This document shows, piece after piece, positions 8,143-17,017 of a stretch of DNA of 64,000 nucleotides. The stretch is from Bradyrhizobium cenepequi (lineage in GTDB: Bacteria; Pseudomonadota; Alphaproteobacteria; Rhizobiales; Xanthobacteraceae): contig NZ_JAGKJI010000001.1 of assembly GCF_020329485.1 (NCBI RefSeq), positions 372,001 through 436,000 on the forward strand, written 5' to 3'. The position numbers were made by a program, and so were the translations under genes. Position 1 is the stretch's first letter. Each line of letters begins with the position of its first letter. A model generated the notes under the pieces. The model did not search any database, had not been told where the DNA came from, and saw only the letters and a list, made by a program, of their open reading frames with translations.

Positions 8143-9393
8143 ATGGCGGCAAGATCGCGCGTTGGGCGCACCATTCGGCATCCCAAGAAGAGGCCGTCGC
8201 GGAAACGTGTCTTGAAGGCGGCAAAAGCGCGCCGCAGGCGAGCGCCTGCCAAGGCGGCGCCCGGCGTGGTCGAGACTGCGCTGGCGGCGTTCGCGCACGA
8301 GGTGCGCACGCCGCTTACCGGCATTCTCGCGATCAGCAACCTGCTGGCCACCTCCGACCTCAACGAGCGTGAGCGGCGCTGGGTCGATACCATCCAGGCC
8401 GGCGCCGAGCATCTGGCCAGCCTTGCGACCCTGTTCGTCGATGCGGCGCGAAGCCGTGGCCCCGGCCTCGAGATCCGGCAGGATTTCTTCGACCTGCGCA
8501 CGCTTATCCGCAACGCCGGGAATTCGCTGGCCGGGCGGGCGGCGGCCAAGGGGCTGGAGGCCTCCGTCGATATTTCGGGACAGCTGCCCGCCTTCGCTAT
8601 CGGCGATCCCATCCGGCTGCGTGCGGCGCTGGAGAACCTGATCGACAACGCGGTCAAGTTCACCGAGCGCGGAACGGTCGCGTTCGGGGCCGCGCCGACG
8701 CGCGCCGGGAAAGGCAAGATCGGGGTCGCCTTTGCCATTTCCGACAGCGGCATCGGGCTGTCGCTCGCTGAGATCAAGCGCCTGTTCCGTCCGTTCTCGC
8801 AAGCCAATGTTTCCATCGCCTCGCGCTTCGGCGGCGCGGGCCTCGGCCTGTCCTCGGTCAAGCAGCTTGCACGGGCGATGGGCGGCGACATTGTCGCCAG
8901 GCCGCGGCGCGGCGGGGGCACCACGTTCACGCTGACGATCGTGCTGGCACCCGCCAGCGAACCGGCGGCGACCACGGGCAATGCCAAGAGCGACGTTCCG
9001 GCGGGGGCGCCCCGTGCGCTGCGGCTGCTCAGCGTCGAGGACAATCCGTTCGGCCGCGTCGTGCTCAACACCATCCTCACCGAGCTCGGCCATCAGGCGG
9101 AGTTCATCGGTGAGGGGGAAGCGGCGCCGGAGCGGCTGGCGCAGGGCACCTTCGACGCGGTGCTGATGGATATGGTGCTGCCGGGCATCGACGGGGTCGA
9201 GGCGATCAGGCGTATCCGCGCGCTTCAGCCGCCGCTCGGCCGCATTCCGATCATCGGGATTTCCGGCCGCAGCGAGGACGAGGCGGCCTCGCGCGCTGCC
9301 GGCGCCGACGCGTTCCTGGTCAAGCCTGTGAGTCCGCGGGCTTTAGCGACTGCGCTGCTTGAAGCGACACGCCGTTCGGCAGCCGCGACTTGA
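8143..9393 (+). CDS. Soluble hybrid histidine kinase with receiver domain
   Basis: 416 residues with no membrane segment. A basic N-terminal tail (residues 1-40, Lys/Arg-rich) precedes a HisKA domain with the phospho-acceptor His in FAHEVRTPL (about residue 52). The ATPase domain follows (N box LIDNAVKF, G1 box DSGIGL, G2 box GGAGLGLS), then a receiver domain from about residue 295 (VEDNPFG, phospho-acceptor Asp in LMDMVLPGIDG, Lys in LVKPVS). There is no separate sensor domain, so the input must come from a partner or the basic tail. No response-regulator gene is adjacent. Its last 74 bases overlap the end of the convergent BrkB-type gene. Confidence 0.9.
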   Translation: MAARSRVGRTIRHPKKRPSRKRVLKAAKARRRRAPAKAAPGVVETALAAFAHEVRTPLTGILAISNLLATSDLNERERRWVDTIQAGAEHLASLATLFVDAARSRGPGLEIRQDFFDLRTLIRNAGNSLAGRAAAKGLEASVDISGQLPAFAIGDPIRLRAALENLIDNAVKFTERGTVAFGAAPTRAGKGKIGVAFAISDSGIGLSLAEIKRLFRPFSQANVSIASRFGGAGLGLSSVKQLARAMGGDIVARPRRGGGTTFTLTIVLAPASEPAATTGNAKSDVPAGAPRALRLLSVEDNPFGRVVLNTILTELGHQAEFIGEGEAAPERLAQGTFDAVLMDMVLPGIDGVEAIRRIRALQPPLGRIPIIGISGRSEDEAASRAAGADAFLVKPVSPRALATALLEATRRSAAAT

Positions 9394-10246
9394 TGATCGC
9401 CGCGTTCAACTCGCCGCCATAAACGAAGATCGCCGAAATGAAATACAGGAACACCAGCGCGATGATCACCGACGCCAGTCCCGCATACATCGTGACATAG
9501 TTGTTGGCGAAGCGCGCCAGGTACTGACCGAACACGATGCCTGAGATCAGCGAGGCCACCACGGTGAAGATGATGCCGGGCAGGATCTGCAGGAAGCTGC
9601 GCCGCCCCGCCGGCAACCAGGCGTGCAGGATGAACAGCGCAACGGTGAGCGCCGCGATCGTGATGCCGTAGCGTGTGATGTTGAGGATGCGTTCGTTGCT
9701 CTCGACGAAGAACGGAATGTAGAGCCGCGCCGTCTCGAGCATCAACGGACCGAGCACGATCAGGAACGCCATTGCGAGCGACGTGATGGCGGCGACCAGG
9801 GTGTAGCCGATGGATTCCAGCCGCAGCCAGTACCAGGACCGCCACTCGACCACTGCATAGGCGCGGTTCAGCGCGATCCGGAGTGCCTCGACGCCATTGG
9901 AGGCGAAATAGAGCGCGAGAGCTGCGCCGATGGTCAGGATGTCACCGCGCGTGGTCGTCAGGACATCATGGATCTGGCTGGACAGCGCGTCGGCGACTTG
10001 TCTGGGCCAGATCTGCAGCAGCAGGCTGGCGGCCTGGTCGGCCAGTTCCTTGGAGCCGAAAAAGCCGGCCAGAGAGGTCAGCACGATCAGGAACGGGAAC
10101 AGCGCCATCAGGGTCGACAGCGCGATATGGCTCGCAATCGCCCAGCCGTCGTCGGCGAGGAACGTGTAGAACGCATCCATCACGACACGGTAGACGTAGC
10201 GGACCTGCTTCACTTCCCACCCTGATCCGGCCAGCCGAGGCCGCAT
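9320..10246 (-). CDS. YihY/BrkB-family inner membrane protein
   Basis: 308 residues. Six predicted hydrophobic segments and the family hallmarks near the start (DDGWAIASHIALSTLMALFPFL) and end (YFISAIFVYGGELNAAI) place it in the YihY/BrkB family, once annotated as ribonuclease BN. Function in most bacteria is unknown; some members look like transporters. The ATG at 10246 has GGAAG upstream. Its 3' end overlaps the histidine kinase gene tail-to-tail by 74 bases. Confidence 0.88.
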   Translation of the reverse strand: MRPRLAGSGWEVKQVRYVYRVVMDAFYTFLADDGWAIASHIALSTLMALFPFLIVLTSLAGFFGSKELADQAASLLLQIWPRQVADALSSQIHDVLTTTRGDILTIGAALALYFASNGVEALRIALNRAYAVVEWRSWYWLRLESIGYTLVAAITSLAMAFLIVLGPLMLETARLYIPFFVESNERILNITRYGITIAALTVALFILHAWLPAGRRSFLQILPGIIFTVVASLISGIVFGQYLARFANNYVTMYAGLASVIIALVFLYFISAIFVYGGELNAAIIKSRLPNGVSLQAAQSLKPADSQA

Positions 10247-10334
10247 ACCAGCTTCCGATATAATCGCGCCAAATGCCAGATCGTTGCACTTGCTCCATGT
10301 GGCGCTTCGGATATCACGGTGTTATCTAACGCTG

Positions 10335-10529
10335 ATGGCACCCTTCTTAAGTACGTTCATCCTCCCTATCGCAGTCGGCGCCGTCGGTGTGGTCCTGTTG
10401 CTCGGTCTGGCGAATATGATGCGCGGCGGTTCGCCGAACACCTCGCAGAAATTGATGCGGCTGCGCGTGTTGCTGCAATTCGTCGCCATCGTGATCGCGA
10501 TGCTCGCGGTCTGGGCGATGGGGCGCTAG
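10335..10529 (+). CDS. Twin transmembrane helix small protein (HIG1-like)
   Basis: 64 residues from the ATG at 10335; 17 codons upstream are open but look non-coding. Two hydrophobic helices (about residues 5-27 and 42-60) flank a short basic loop containing NTSQKLMRLRVLLQ, the pattern of HIG1-domain proteins that associate with respiratory complexes in mitochondria and alphaproteobacteria. It lies just before the cobalamin adenosyltransferase, separated by a palindromic repeat. Confidence 0.72.
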   Translation: MAPFLSTFILPIAVGAVGVVLLLGLANMMRGGSPNTSQKLMRLRVLLQFVAIVIAMLAVWAMGR

Positions 10530-10537
10530 TAGTTCTT

Positions 10538-10656
10538 ACCTCTCCCATAGGGAGAGGTCGGATCGCGCAAGCGATCCGGGTGAGGGGTTCAGGTCCCTCG
10601 ATCTACCGTAACCCCTCACCCGGCGCTTCGCGCCGACCTCTCCCTACGGGAGAGGT
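10538..10656. repeat. Dispersed palindromic element
   Basis: Outer arms ACCTCTCCC...GGGAGAGGT at both ends (10538-10560 and 10634-10656), with inner matching GGGTGAGGGGT / ACCCCTCACCC arms. Same family as the elements at 7879 and 34487. Confidence 0.8.
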
Positions 10657-10695
10657 GGTCGCGGAAGCTGGAGCTGGACAACACCGGAGCTGAAT

Positions 10696-11268
10696 ATGGT
10701 CGTGCTCAACAAGATCTATACGCGTACCGGCGATGACGGCACCACTGCGCTTGGAAGCGGCGAGCGACGGCCGAAATATGATCTGCGCGTCAGCGCTTAT
10801 GGCACCGTGGACGAGACCAATGCCGCGATCGGCGTAGTGCGGCTTCATCTTGCGGGTAGCCCTGAGCTCGACCGCATGCTCGGCCTGATCCAGAATGATC
10901 TGTTCGACCTCGGCGCCGATCTCGCGGTGCCCCAGCGCGAGGGCAAGGCGGAGCGTTTGCGGATGCTGGCGAGCCAGGTCGAGCGGCTCGAGCGCGACAT
11001 CGACACGCTCAATGCCGAGCTCGCGCCGTTAACCTCTTTCGTGCTCCCCGGCGGCACCCCGGCGGCAGCCTATCTGCACCTCGCCCGCACGATTTGCCGC
11101 CGGGCGGAACGGATCATGGTGGAACTTGCGGCGAAGCCGGACGAGCCGGTCAGCGCGGCTGGCATCCAGTATATGAACCGCCTGTCGGATTTCCTGTTTG
11201 TCGCCAGCCGATTCCAGAACGACAAAGGCGCGGGCGACGTGTTGTGGGTGCCCGGCCAAAACCGCTAG
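10696..11268 (+). CDS. Cob(I)alamin adenosyltransferase, PduO type
   Basis: 190 residues. The ATP-binding N-terminus (YTRTGDDGTTALGSGER) and the C-terminal signature (SFVLPGGTPAAAYLHLART followed by CRRAER) are diagnostic of PduO-type adenosyltransferases. It transfers the adenosyl group of ATP to reduced cobalamin, giving adenosylcobalamin, in the cytoplasm. GGAG lies at good spacing before the ATG. Its presence shows the organism uses adenosylcobalamin, which fits the two cobalamin riboswitches near 56.5-57.1 kb. Confidence 0.92.
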   Translation: MVVLNKIYTRTGDDGTTALGSGERRPKYDLRVSAYGTVDETNAAIGVVRLHLAGSPELDRMLGLIQNDLFDLGADLAVPQREGKAERLRMLASQVERLERDIDTLNAELAPLTSFVLPGGTPAAAYLHLARTICRRAERIMVELAAKPDEPVSAAGIQYMNRLSDFLFVASRFQNDKGAGDVLWVPGQNR

Positions 11269-11388
11269 AGTACGTCTTAAGTCCTTAGGGCCGATTTTTG
11301 GCTTTCGCGCGTTGACCGCCGATAACGGGACCTTTAGGTTCCGCGCCCGAGCCAACCAACCCCCTAATTTCAAAGCGAAAGAGGATCG

Positions 11389-12138
11389 ATGAAGGTTCTT
11401 GTGCCGGTAAAGCGGGTCGTCGACTTCAACGTCAAGGTCCGCGTCAAGAGTGACGGATCGGGCGTGGAACTCGCCAATGTCAAGATGTCGATGAATCCGT
11501 TCGACGAGATCGCGGTCGAGGAAGCGCTGCGGCTGAGGGAAGCCGGCAAGGTGACCGAGGTCGTGGTGGTGTCGATCGGCCCGGCGCAGGCCTCCGAGAC
11601 CATCCGCACCGGCCTTGCCATGGGCGCCGATCGCGGCATCCTGGTCAAGGCCGAAGGCAATGCGGAGCCGCTCGCAGTCGCCAAGATCCTCAAGGCGGTG
11701 GTGGACGCGGAGAAGCCCGGCCTCGTCATTCTCGGCAAGCAGGCGATCGATGACGACAGCAACCAGACCGGCCAGATGCTGGCCGCGCTGCTCGGCTGGT
11801 CGCAGGCGACGTTCGCTTCCAAGCTCGAGGTCGAAGGTTCTGACTTCAAGGTGACGCGCGAGGTCGATGGCGGCCTGCAGACCGTGAAGCTGAAGGGCCC
11901 GGCGATCATCACTACCGACCTTCGCCTCAACGAGCCGCGATACGCCTCGCTGCCCAACATCATGAAGGCGAAGAAGAAGCCGATCGACGACAAGAACGCC
12001 GCCGACTATGGCGTCGATCTCACGCCGCATCTCGAAATCCTCAAGACTTCGGAACCGGCAGGCCGCAAGGCGGGCGTCAAGGTCAAGGACGTCGCCGAAC
12101 TGGTGTCGAAGCTCAAGACCGAAGCCGGGGTTCTCTAA
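11389..12138 (+). CDS. etfB: Electron transfer flavoprotein, beta subunit
   Basis: 249 residues, the usual length. The conserved N-terminus ([12 protein letters not shown]), the [19 protein letters not shown] block and [15 protein letters not shown] are standard EtfB signatures, and the C-terminal KAKKKPI segment holds the site docking to dehydrogenases. It carries AMP and pairs with EtfA to take electrons from acyl-CoA dehydrogenases. AGAGGA precedes the ATG. The etfA start codon follows its stop directly, so the two are certainly one operon. Confidence 0.97.
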   Translation: MKVLVPVKRVVDFNVKVRVKSDGSGVELANVKMSMNPFDEIAVEEALRLREAGKVTEVVVVSIGPAQASETIRTGLAMGADRGILVKAEGNAEPLAVAKILKAVVDAEKPGLVILGKQAIDDDSNQTGQMLAALLGWSQATFASKLEVEGSDFKVTREVDGGLQTVKLKGPAIITTDLRLNEPRYASLPNIMKAKKKPIDDKNAADYGVDLTPHLEILKTSEPAGRKAGVKVKDVAELVSKLKTEAGVL

Positions 12139-13086
12139 ATGACGACATTGCTGATTGCCGAACACGAACACGAGAAGCTGAAGGACGTGACCAACAAGGC
12201 GCTGACCGCAGCCAGCCAGTTGGGCGGCGACGTGCATGTGCTGGTCGCCGGCGGCCAGGATGCCAAGGCCGCAGGCGAAGCGGCAGCGAAGCTCGCCGGC
12301 GTCAAGAAGGTGCTGGTGGCGGAAGGTGAGGCTTACGCCCACGATCTCGCCGAGCCGCTGGCCGCGCTGATCGTCTCGCTGGCGTCGTCCTATGATGCGA
12401 TCGTCGCGCCCGCGACCTCGCGCTTCAAGAATGTGATGCCGCGCGTCGCGGCCCTGCTCGACGTCATGCAGGTATCCGAGATCATCAAGGTGGTCGCGCC
12501 CGATACCTTTGAGCGTCCGATCTATGCTGGCAACGCGATCCAGACCGTGAAGTCGAAGGACGCCAAGAAGGTGATCACGGTCCGCACCTCGACCTTCGCG
12601 GCGACCGGTGAGGGTGGCAGCGCCCCGGTCGAGACCGTGGCGGCTGCGGCCGATCCGGGCCTTTCCAGCTTCCTCGGCGAGGAGGTCGCCAAGAGCGACC
12701 GGCCGGAGCTGACCTCGGCCAAGATCATTGTCTCCGGCGGCCGTGCCATGCAGAGCCGGGAAAATTTCGCCAAGTATATCGAGCCGCTGGCCGACAAGCT
12801 GGGCGCCGGCGTCGGCGCCTCGCGTGCCGCGGTCGATGCCGGCTATGCGCCGAATGACTGGCAGGTGGGCCAGACCGGTAAGGTGGTAGCACCGGAACTT
12901 TATGTCGCAATCGGCATCTCCGGCGCAATTCAGCATCTGGCCGGCATGAAGGACTCCAAGGTGATCGTCGCGATCAACAAGGACGAAGACGCGCCGATCT
13001 TCCAGGTCGCCGATTACGGCTTGGTCGCCGACCTCTACCAGGCGGTTCCGGAGTTGACCGAAGCGCTTGGCAAGCTCGGAAAATAA
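12139..13086 (+). CDS. etfA: Electron transfer flavoprotein, alpha subunit
   Basis: 315 residues. The C-terminal FAD domain is intact: [29 protein letters not shown] (shown in two pieces: [11 protein letters not shown] and [15 protein letters not shown]), then [12 protein letters not shown] and [16 protein letters not shown]. It holds the FAD that passes electrons to ETF-ubiquinone oxidoreductase and the respiratory chain. It is co-transcribed with etfB and followed by a strong hairpin terminator. The neighbouring 3-hydroxyacyl-CoA dehydrogenase fits a fatty-acid oxidation context. Confidence 0.97.
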   Translation: MTTLLIAEHEHEKLKDVTNKALTAASQLGGDVHVLVAGGQDAKAAGEAAAKLAGVKKVLVAEGEAYAHDLAEPLAALIVSLASSYDAIVAPATSRFKNVMPRVAALLDVMQVSEIIKVVAPDTFERPIYAGNAIQTVKSKDAKKVITVRTSTFAATGEGGSAPVETVAAAADPGLSSFLGEEVAKSDRPELTSAKIIVSGGRAMQSRENFAKYIEPLADKLGAGVGASRAAVDAGYAPNDWQVGQTGKVVAPELYVAIGISGAIQHLAGMKDSKVIVAINKDEDAPIFQVADYGLVADLYQAVPELTEALGKLGK

Positions 13087-13097
13087 GCAAGCAAGAC

Positions 13098-13140
13098 ACA
13101 CCGGCCGGATGGTCAAGCCCGGCCGGTGTTTCTCGTTTTT
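13098..13140 (+). terminator. Rho-independent terminator after etfBA
   Basis: An exact 11-base inverted repeat (13098-13108 and 13119-13129, core ACACCGGCCGG) with a 10-base loop, followed by a T-rich run ending in TTTTT. Confidence 0.88.
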
Positions 13141-13177
13141 GAATGGCGTTTTTCGGCGAAGCAGGTACCTTTCGCCC

Positions 13178-13250
13178 AGAGCATGATCCGAACTTGGAGC
13201 GCCGCTTTGGCGCTAAGTGGGCGCCGGTTTACGAAAAGATCATGCGCAAA
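13178..13250. repeat. Palindromic element upstream of the hydroxyacyl-CoA dehydrogenase gene
   Basis: Begins AGAGCATGATC and ends GATCATGCGC, with GCGCCGCTTTGGCGC inside. This end pair is typical of an imperfect palindrome scattered through rhizobial genomes; this copy looks degenerate. It may influence the transcript leader of the downstream gene. Confidence 0.6.
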
Positions 13251-13331
13251 CGTAAGACTTGTCGGATATAGGGGACATTGTAAGGGACTTGGGCGAGGCG
13301 CGATGTGCGCGCCGTCCCGGTGGATGACAAC

Positions 13332-14213
13332 ATGACGGTCGCAATCAAGAAGGTCGGCGTGATCGGCTCGGGCCAGATGGGCAACGGCATTGCCCATGTG
13401 GCGGCGCTTGCCGGCTTCAACGTGCTTCTCAACGACATTTCCGCCGATCGCGTGAAATCGGCGCTGGCAACCATCAACGGCAATCTGTCGCGCCAGGTGG
13501 CCAAGAAGACTATTACCGAGGAACAGCGCAAGCAGGCGCTGTCCCGAATCGTCGCGACCGAAAGCCTCGACGATTTGGCGGATTGCGATCTCGTGATCGA
13601 GACCGCAGTCGAGAAGGAGGAGACCAAGCGCAAGATCTTCCATGATCTCTGCGCCGTCCTGAAGCCGGAAGCGATCATCGCCTCCAACTCCTCGTCGATC
13701 TCGATCACGCGGCTTGCCGCCTCCACCGACCGCCCCGAGCGCTTCATCGGCATTCATTTCATGAATCCGGTGCCGCTGATGGAATTGGTGGAATTGATCC
13801 GCGGCATCGCTACCGATGATCTGACCTTCGACACCGCGAAGGAGTTCGTCAGCAAGCTCGGCAAGCAGATCGCGGTATCGGAGGATTTCCCGGCCTTCAT
13901 CGTCAACCGCATCCTGCTGCCGATGATCAACGAAGCGATCTATACGCTCTATGAGGGCGTCGGAAATGTCGAGGCGATCGACGCGGCGATGAAGTTAGGG
14001 GCCCACCATCCGATGGGGCCGCTGGAACTGGCCGATTTCATCGGGCTCGATACCTGTCTGTCGATCATGCAGGTGCTGCATGAGGGGCTCGCGGATTCAA
14101 AATACCGGCCGTGCCCGCTGCTGGTGAAATACGTCGAGGCCGGCTGGCTCGGCCGCAAGACCCAGCGTGGTTTCTACGACTACCGCGGCGAGAAGCCGGT
14201 CCCGACGCGGTAG
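13332..14213 (+). CDS. 3-hydroxybutyryl-CoA / 3-hydroxyacyl-CoA dehydrogenase
   Basis: 293 residues from the ATG at 13332. The N-terminal NAD site is GVIGSGQMGNGIA. The catalytic His sits in FIGIHFMNPVPLMELVE, and the C-terminal domain carries FIVNRILLPMINEAIY and ADFIGLDTCLSIM. It oxidises (S)-3-hydroxyacyl-CoA to 3-ketoacyl-CoA with NAD, or works in reverse in butanoate metabolism. It is a stand-alone enzyme with no enoyl-CoA hydratase fusion. Position after etfBA is common in rhizobia and suggests shared use in acyl-CoA oxidation. Confidence 0.93.
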   Translation: MTVAIKKVGVIGSGQMGNGIAHVAALAGFNVLLNDISADRVKSALATINGNLSRQVAKKTITEEQRKQALSRIVATESLDDLADCDLVIETAVEKEETKRKIFHDLCAVLKPEAIIASNSSSISITRLAASTDRPERFIGIHFMNPVPLMELVELIRGIATDDLTFDTAKEFVSKLGKQIAVSEDFPAFIVNRILLPMINEAIYTLYEGVGNVEAIDAAMKLGAHHPMGPLELADFIGLDTCLSIMQVLHEGLADSKYRPCPLLVKYVEAGWLGRKTQRGFYDYRGEKPVPTR

Positions 14214-14266
14214 GCAGGCGTTAACCCCTGCCGCCTATGGTGCGCCCGAACTTGGGAGTACCGCGT

Positions 14267-14455
14267 ATGGACATGATGAGCATGGTCTCGGGCATTCTGG
14301 CCATGCAGGCCGGCGGCCTGCAGTCGCAGATCCAGACCTCAATCATCAAATCCAATTCGGACGCCGAGAAATTCGCGGTGCAGACCCTGCTGGGTGCCCC
14401 GTCCAACGCCAATCTGGCACCGGGCGTCGGCGGCAATCTGAACGTCGTCGCCTAG
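14267..14455 (+). CDS. YjfB-type putative motility protein, 62 aa
   Basis: A small protein starting at the ATG at 14267 with GGGAG about ten bases upstream. Its sequence (MDMMSMVSGILAMQAGG, then an amphipathic helix and a short Asn/Gly-rich tail) fits the YjfB family of small proteins annotated as putative motility proteins. No flagellar genes are near, so a motility role here is only by family name. The last four bases overlap the end of tlpA on the other strand. Confidence 0.7.
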   Translation: MDMMSMVSGILAMQAGGLQSQIQTSIIKSNSDAEKFAVQTLLGAPSNANLAPGVGGNLNVVA

Positions 14456-15129
14456 ATCCCTGCCGCGGCCGGCTGCACCGCCGCCGTGATCAGCTTCACC
14501 GCATCATCGCTCGCCCATTCGGCCGGTCCCGCAATGGTCGCGATCTCGCAGCCCTTGCCGTCGACCAGCAACGAGGTGGGCATGCCGAGCGCTTTGCCTA
14601 TGCTCTTAAGATCCTGAAAAACCTTGGCTTTCGCATCGCTGAAATAGCCGAGCCGGGTCAGATTGGCGTCTTTCAGGAAGTTCTTCGGCTTGTCGAAGTC
14701 GCGGGTGTCGATGTTGATCGCCACCACCTCGAAATCCTTGCCGCCGAGCTTGGCCTGCAGCGCGTCCAGCGCCGGCATCTCCTTGCGGCAGGGCACGCAC
14801 CAGGTGGCCCAGAGGTTCACCAGCACGGTCTTGCCGCGCCAGTCCGACAGCTTCCTCGGTTTGCCGTCTGCGTCCTCGAAGGCAAGGTCGGGGACCTGCA
14901 GGGGCTTTGTCGCCATCGTCAGGGCGGCGACCTCGCCACGGGCCAGCGGGCCGAGCTTCTTCGCCAGATCGACCGCACCACTGCAGGCCGGGTCACCGGC
15001 CGGGCCGCGCCACATCAGCCCGCCAAATCCGGAGACGCCGGCATAGCCGATCAGCGCGCCGACCAGCACTGCGCCGATCACGAGCGGAATCCGGCGTGTG
15101 GCGCCACGGGACGGGGGAGTTTCAGGCAT
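14452..15129 (-). CDS. tlpA: Thiol:disulfide interchange protein TlpA
   Basis: 225 residues. One N-terminal membrane anchor (about residues 13-35) is followed by a periplasmic thioredoxin domain with the active site WCVPC (NLWATWCVPCRKEMPAL). Two more cysteines, in GDPAC near residue 48 and GKGCEIAT near residue 190, correspond to the structural disulfide of Bradyrhizobium TlpA. The overall sequence is very close to that protein as I remember it. TlpA keeps the copper-site cysteines of cytochrome oxidase subunit II and the chaperone ScoI reduced during oxidase assembly. It is transcribed divergently from argH across a 119-base gap. Confidence 0.95.
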   Translation of the reverse strand: MPETPPSRGATRRIPLVIGAVLVGALIGYAGVSGFGGLMWRGPAGDPACSGAVDLAKKLGPLARGEVAALTMATKPLQVPDLAFEDADGKPRKLSDWRGKTVLVNLWATWCVPCRKEMPALDALQAKLGGKDFEVVAINIDTRDFDKPKNFLKDANLTRLGYFSDAKAKVFQDLKSIGKALGMPTSLLVDGKGCEIATIAGPAEWASDDAVKLITAAVQPAAAGI

Positions 15130-15248
15130 TCGTTGTCATCCAACGTTAATTGTGGCTAAGCAGGGCCCGCGCCGGCGCCGGGTCGGTTTCGACAGTCGGG
15201 CGATCAAGGGCAGGGCCTGAAGCTTTGAGAAGTCGTGAGCGAGCAATC

Positions 15249-16646
15249 ATGAGCAACAAGATGTGGGGCGGGCGGTTCTCCGAGCGTCCCGACGCGATCA
15301 TGGAGGAAATCAACGTCTCCATCGACGTCGATCGTCACCTTTATGCCCAGGACATCGCCGCGTCCAAGGCCCACGCCGCGATGCTCGCCGCGCAAGGCAT
15401 TATCAGCGCGTCTGATGCGAAAAATATCGGTAAAGGTCTAGACACGATTTTGTCAGAAATCGACAAGGGATCGTTCGATTTCAAGCGCGCGCTCGAAGAT
15501 ATCCATATGAACGTCGAGAGCCGGCTGTCGGACCTGATCGGCCCTGCCGCCGGGCGGCTTCACACCGCGCGCTCCCGCAACGACCAGGTCGCGACCGACT
15601 TCCGCCTCTACGTCCGTGACACGATCGACGAGACGGACGCAGCACTGGCCACGTTCCAGACGGCGCTGGTTGAGCGCGCGCTGGAACATGCCGCAACCGT
15701 GATGCCCGGCTTCACCCATCTGCAGACCGCCCAGCCCGTCACCTTCGGGCATCATTTGCTTGCCTATGTCGAGATGGCGGCGCGCGACCGCGGCCGCTTC
15801 ACTGATGCCCGCAAGCGATTGAACGAATCGCCGCTCGGCGCTGCCGCGCTCGCCGGCACCTCGTTCCCGATCGACCGGGCCGCGACGGCAAAAACGCTCG
15901 GCTTCGACCGTCCGATGGCCAATTCGCTCGACGCCGTGTCCGATCGCGATTTTGTCCTCGAAACCCTGTCCGCCGCCGCGATCACGGCCGTGCACCTGTC
16001 GCGCTTCGCCGAGGAGATCGTGGTCTGGACCTCGCCCTTGGTCGGTCTCGTGAGTCTCAGCGACAAGTTCACCACCGGCTCTTCCATCATGCCGCAGAAG
16101 CGCAACCCGGATGCGGCGGAACTGGTGCGCGCCAAGACCGGACGCGTGATCGGCGCGCTCACCGCGCTCCTGATCGTGATGAAGGGTCTGCCGCTCGCCT
16201 ATCAGAAGGACATGCAGGAGGACAAGCAGGGCGCGATGGAAGCCTTTGCCGCGCTGTCGCTCGCGATCCGCGCCATGACAGGCATGGTCAGGGATCTCGT
16301 GCCGGACGAAGCGCGGATGAAAGCCGCAGCCGGCGAGGGCTATGCCACCGCCACCGACCTCGCCGATTGGCTGGTGCGCACGCTCAAGATGCCGTTCCGC
16401 GAGGCCCACCATGTCACCGGCCGCATCGTCGCGCTGGCCTCGGAGCGGGGCGTCGCCCTGCACGAGCTGCCGCTCAAGGCGATGCAGGAGGTCGAGCCGA
16501 AGATCACCGCGGACGCACTCAAAGTGCTGTCGGTCGAATCATCGGTGAAAAGCCGCACCAGTTATGGCGGCACCGCGCCCAGGAACGTGCTTTCCCAGGC
16601 GAAAGCCTGGGCAAAGCGGCTGGAAAAAGAGCGAAAATTGGGCTGA
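15249..16646 (+). CDS. argH: Argininosuccinate lyase
   Basis: 465 residues from the ATG at 15249; the frame is open 33 codons further up but that part lacks family similarity. The start [12 protein letters not shown] is canonical. The fumarase-superfamily signature [12 protein letters not shown] contains the mobile catalytic loop, and [12 protein letters not shown] and [15 protein letters not shown] are the substrate-site blocks. It splits argininosuccinate into arginine and fumarate, the last step of arginine synthesis. The lipoprotein gene and lysA follow in the same direction with gaps of 91 and 7 bases and may share its transcript. Confidence 0.97.
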   Translation: MSNKMWGGRFSERPDAIMEEINVSIDVDRHLYAQDIAASKAHAAMLAAQGIISASDAKNIGKGLDTILSEIDKGSFDFKRALEDIHMNVESRLSDLIGPAAGRLHTARSRNDQVATDFRLYVRDTIDETDAALATFQTALVERALEHAATVMPGFTHLQTAQPVTFGHHLLAYVEMAARDRGRFTDARKRLNESPLGAAALAGTSFPIDRAATAKTLGFDRPMANSLDAVSDRDFVLETLSAAAITAVHLSRFAEEIVVWTSPLVGLVSLSDKFTTGSSIMPQKRNPDAAELVRAKTGRVIGALTALLIVMKGLPLAYQKDMQEDKQGAMEAFAALSLAIRAMTGMVRDLVPDEARMKAAAGEGYATATDLADWLVRTLKMPFREAHHVTGRIVALASERGVALHELPLKAMQEVEPKITADALKVLSVESSVKSRTSYGGTAPRNVLSQAKAWAKRLEKERKLG

Positions 16647-16737
16647 ACGACAAATTTCGCTGCAATCTCATGGTTATCCGGGGCTCGCCAGAGCAAATCA
16701 ATGTTTGTATGGTGCGGCCCGCATTGGGGATTTCGTC

Positions 16738-17010
16738 GTGACCTGTAATCACCGCCTGACCCGGCCGGGATGGGCTCTCATCCTTGTCGGCGTTGCCGCG
16801 CTGACGCTCGGCGGCTGCGGACGCAAGGGACCGCTCGACCTGCCGCCGACCGCGAGCTCAGCGCAGACGCCGGCTGCTCCGGAAGGCGATACCGAGACCC
16901 GGCGGGCAGCCGAGCCGAGCCTGTTCAATCCGAACTATGGAACGGATGCGCCGCCGGCCGCGGCCAAGGGTCGCCAGCGCTCGTTCGTCCTCGACCCGCT
17001 TCTCGACTGA
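16738..17010 (+). CDS. Small LptM-like lipoprotein
   Basis: 90 residues from a GTG at 16738, with GGGGA six bases upstream. A short basic N-terminus, a hydrophobic stretch (WALILVGVAALTLGG) and the lipobox LGGC followed by GRKGPL match the LptM (YifL) family, whose enterobacterial member helps the LPS transporter LptD mature. The rest is Pro/Ala-rich and ends FVLDPLLD. These lipoproteins nearly always sit directly before lysA, as here (7-base gap). Function in rhizobia is inferred from the family. Confidence 0.82.
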   Translation: MTCNHRLTRPGWALILVGVAALTLGGCGRKGPLDLPPTASSAQTPAAPEGDTETRRAAEPSLFNPNYGTDAPPAAAKGRQRSFVLDPLLD

Positions 17011-17017
17011 GCGTGCC

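Noticed and set aside
11029..13116. 695-aa minus-strand frame opposite etfBA
   Set aside because: It runs antisense to etfB and etfA, both certain. The translation is low-complexity, His/Arg/Asp/Leu-rich shadow sequence.
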